Positions 5,294-6,177 of a stretch of 6,177 nt of DNA are shown here, piece after piece. Within the stretch, counting starts at the first letter, position 1. Every line of letters starts with the position of its first letter. The stretch is from JAGOSA01 sp043718505 (GTDB taxonomy: Bacteria; Patescibacteriota; Minisyncoccia; Phycocordibacterales; UBA9973), in the NCBI GenBank assembly GCA_043718505.1, contig JAYSVN010000015.1, positions 1-6,177 on the forward strand, given 5' to 3'. The notes under the pieces were generated by a model that saw only the letters and a list, made by a program, of their open reading frames with translations, searched no databases and was not told the origin of the DNA. The translations under genes were made by a program, and so were the position numbers.

Positions 5294-6177
5294 TTACGAA
5301 TAATATCGTCGTGATCTTCGAGCGAGCAGAATAATCATGAGAAGAAGAAGTATGCCGAGTAATATCCAGCACCAGTGACCATCCCATGAGAAGCTACTGC
5401 CGCAAGTTACATTAACCATTGCGTAACCAATTGCATCGCCTTGCGCACCGGCCTGAGTAGTGTAGACCAATGTCGCAGTCGTTACGAGAGTGTCGCTCGA
5501 CTTTGTGCGGCCATTAATCTTCGATTCAATTTCAAATGTTCCTTTTTCTTTGCCGCGCAAATCACCAACATTAATAGTCAGCGTATTGGCTGTCACAGAG
5601 TAACTGCCACGACTCGCACGCAGGAAGGTTTCTTCTTTTGGAATAATTACCTGAACAATAACGTCTTTAAGTGTTTTGGTTGTGAGGTTTTGATATGTTG
5701 CCGTGTAGCGAACAGTGTCGCCGAGACAAACACTTTCGTAGTCAGATTTAATGTTGATCATCACAACCGGACCTTTGCCGCCAGTGTGGGTATTAACATA
5801 AATAATTTCCGGACCCTGACCAGTAGGGGCAGTTGTAAATGACAGAATTGCACCCTGAGAGAAACCGTGGGCATTTTGAGCAATAGCGCGGAAGTAATAA
5901 GTCGTATTTGCTCTAAAGCCGGTAAGGAAATAGTTAAATGTTGTCGGAGTAGAAATAACCTGGCGATTTGTCGAGTAACCAAGTGCCGGTGTCGGACCCC
6001 ATTCATACCAAACATCAGTCTGCGTTCCAGCAAAGGTGCTGAGACAGTTTGAACAAATACCTGGATTGCCAATACTGTTAAGGAAGCCATTGAGACGAGC
6101 CGAGGTCTGAGCAACGTTTGAAGCCGGGACCGTTGTGACAACAGGCGGAGTGCCAGGTGTCGGAGGAGGTGGCGGTG
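5294..6177 (-). CDS. Surface-anchored protein with Fn3-like and DUF11 domains (5' end outside window)
   Basis: The minus-strand frame is open from the right edge to TAA at 5294-5296, giving 293 visible residues; the N-terminus and any signal peptide are missing. In order: a Pro/Thr-rich linker (about 6145-6175); a fibronectin type III-like domain (about 5820-6140) with TSARLNGFL, VWYEWGPTPALGYST and the typical TTYYFRAIAQNAHG strand, plus a two-Cys insertion (ICSNC); a DUF11-type beta-sandwich (about 5400-5773) with CLGDTVRYTATYQNLT, VQVIIP and LTINVGDL; then a 17-residue transmembrane helix (5324-5374) and a basic tail, RRSRRYYS. This predicts an exported protein held in the membrane by its C-terminus, most of it outside. 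There is no LPXTG sortase signal. Such modules act in cell-surface structure or adhesion. GTG at 5762-5764 and ATG at 5759-5761 lie between the two domains and are not real starts. It ends at the UUCG terminator. Confidence 0.88.
   Translation of the reverse strand, partial: PPPPPTPGTPPVVTTVPASNVAQTSARLNGFLNSIGNPGICSNCLSTFAGTQTDVWYEWGPTPALGYSTNRQVISTPTTFNYFLTGFRANTTYYFRAIAQNAHGFSQGAILSFTTAPTGQGPEIIYVNTHTGGKGPVVMINIKSDYESVCLGDTVRYTATYQNLTTKTLKDVIVQVIIPKEETFLRASRGSYSVTANTLTINVGDLRGKEKGTFEIESKINGRTKSSDTLVTTATLVYTTQAGAQGDAIGYAMVNVTCGSSFSWDGHWCWILLGILLLLMIILLARRSRRYYS

Noticed and set aside
5226..5387. N-terminal extension of tsaE to an upstream ATG at 5387
   Set aside because: It would overlap the surface-protein gene and run through a UUCG terminator. 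The extra residues are low-complexity and not seen in TsaE, and the promoter geometry points to ATG 5225.
5441..5842. 133-codon plus-strand open frame opposite the surface-protein gene
   Set aside because: It is antisense to the Fn3-like and DUF11 coding sequence, with composition explained by that gene and no promoter or family similarity.
1..6177. CRISPR array, insertion sequence, prophage or defence system
   Set aside because: There are no regularly spaced repeats, no transposase or integrase, no terminal inverted repeats with target duplications, and no nuclease or toxin-antitoxin pair in the window.
279..6177. Alternative genetic code with TGA read as an amino acid (as in some CPR groups)
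   Set aside because: All recognised genes read through in the standard code with no in-frame TGA, and stops are TAA or TAG. The data neither need nor show recoding.

Overview
The window looks like a compact, AT-rich bacterial chromosome segment. The most likely source is a member of the Candidate Phyla Radiation (Patescibacteria). This is inferred from a DNA polymerase I that lacks a usable proofreading domain, a short HolA-like clamp-loader subunit, a small isolated TsaE, a surface protein of Fn3-like plus DUF11 plus C-terminal membrane-anchor type, very small intergenic gaps, and start codons without Shine-Dalgarno sequences. The standard code fits: every visible gene ends in TAA or TAG and no in-frame TGA needs to be read through. 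The lineage is not proven by any marker gene here.

Layout. Positions 1-278 are mostly non-coding. They hold a string of inverted repeats, including a good plus-strand terminator at 177-215, and perhaps the last 29 codons of an unknown plus-strand gene. From 279 to 3944 three genes run on the minus strand in the order polA, a small isoprenylcysteine-methyltransferase-like membrane protein, and a holA-like gene. The last two are only one base apart. An 81-bp divergent intergenic region (3945-4025) carries back-to-back promoters for polA and for a plus-strand gene (4026-4724) encoding a 232-aa protein that resembles the DUF5701 family. That gene ends at a strong, probably bidirectional terminator (4726-4767), which also faces the convergent tsaE gene (4770-5225, minus). 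Upstream of tsaE a UUCG-loop terminator (5240-5267) closes the surface-protein gene (5294-6177, minus), which runs off the right edge.

Functional reading. PolA (gap filling, Okazaki-fragment maturation, repair) and the HolA-like subunit (clamp loading) form a replication pair, with an unrelated-looking membrane methyltransferase homologue between them. TsaE belongs to the machinery that makes the tRNA t6A modification. The surface protein is probably exported and anchored by its C-terminal helix.

The most interesting non-coding signal is shared promoter geometry. polA, the methyltransferase-like gene and tsaE each have an extended -10 element (TGn followed by a hexamer) ending only 6-8 bases before the ATG, which implies leaderless mRNAs. 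I found no new defence system, mobile element, CRISPR array, tRNA or rRNA.
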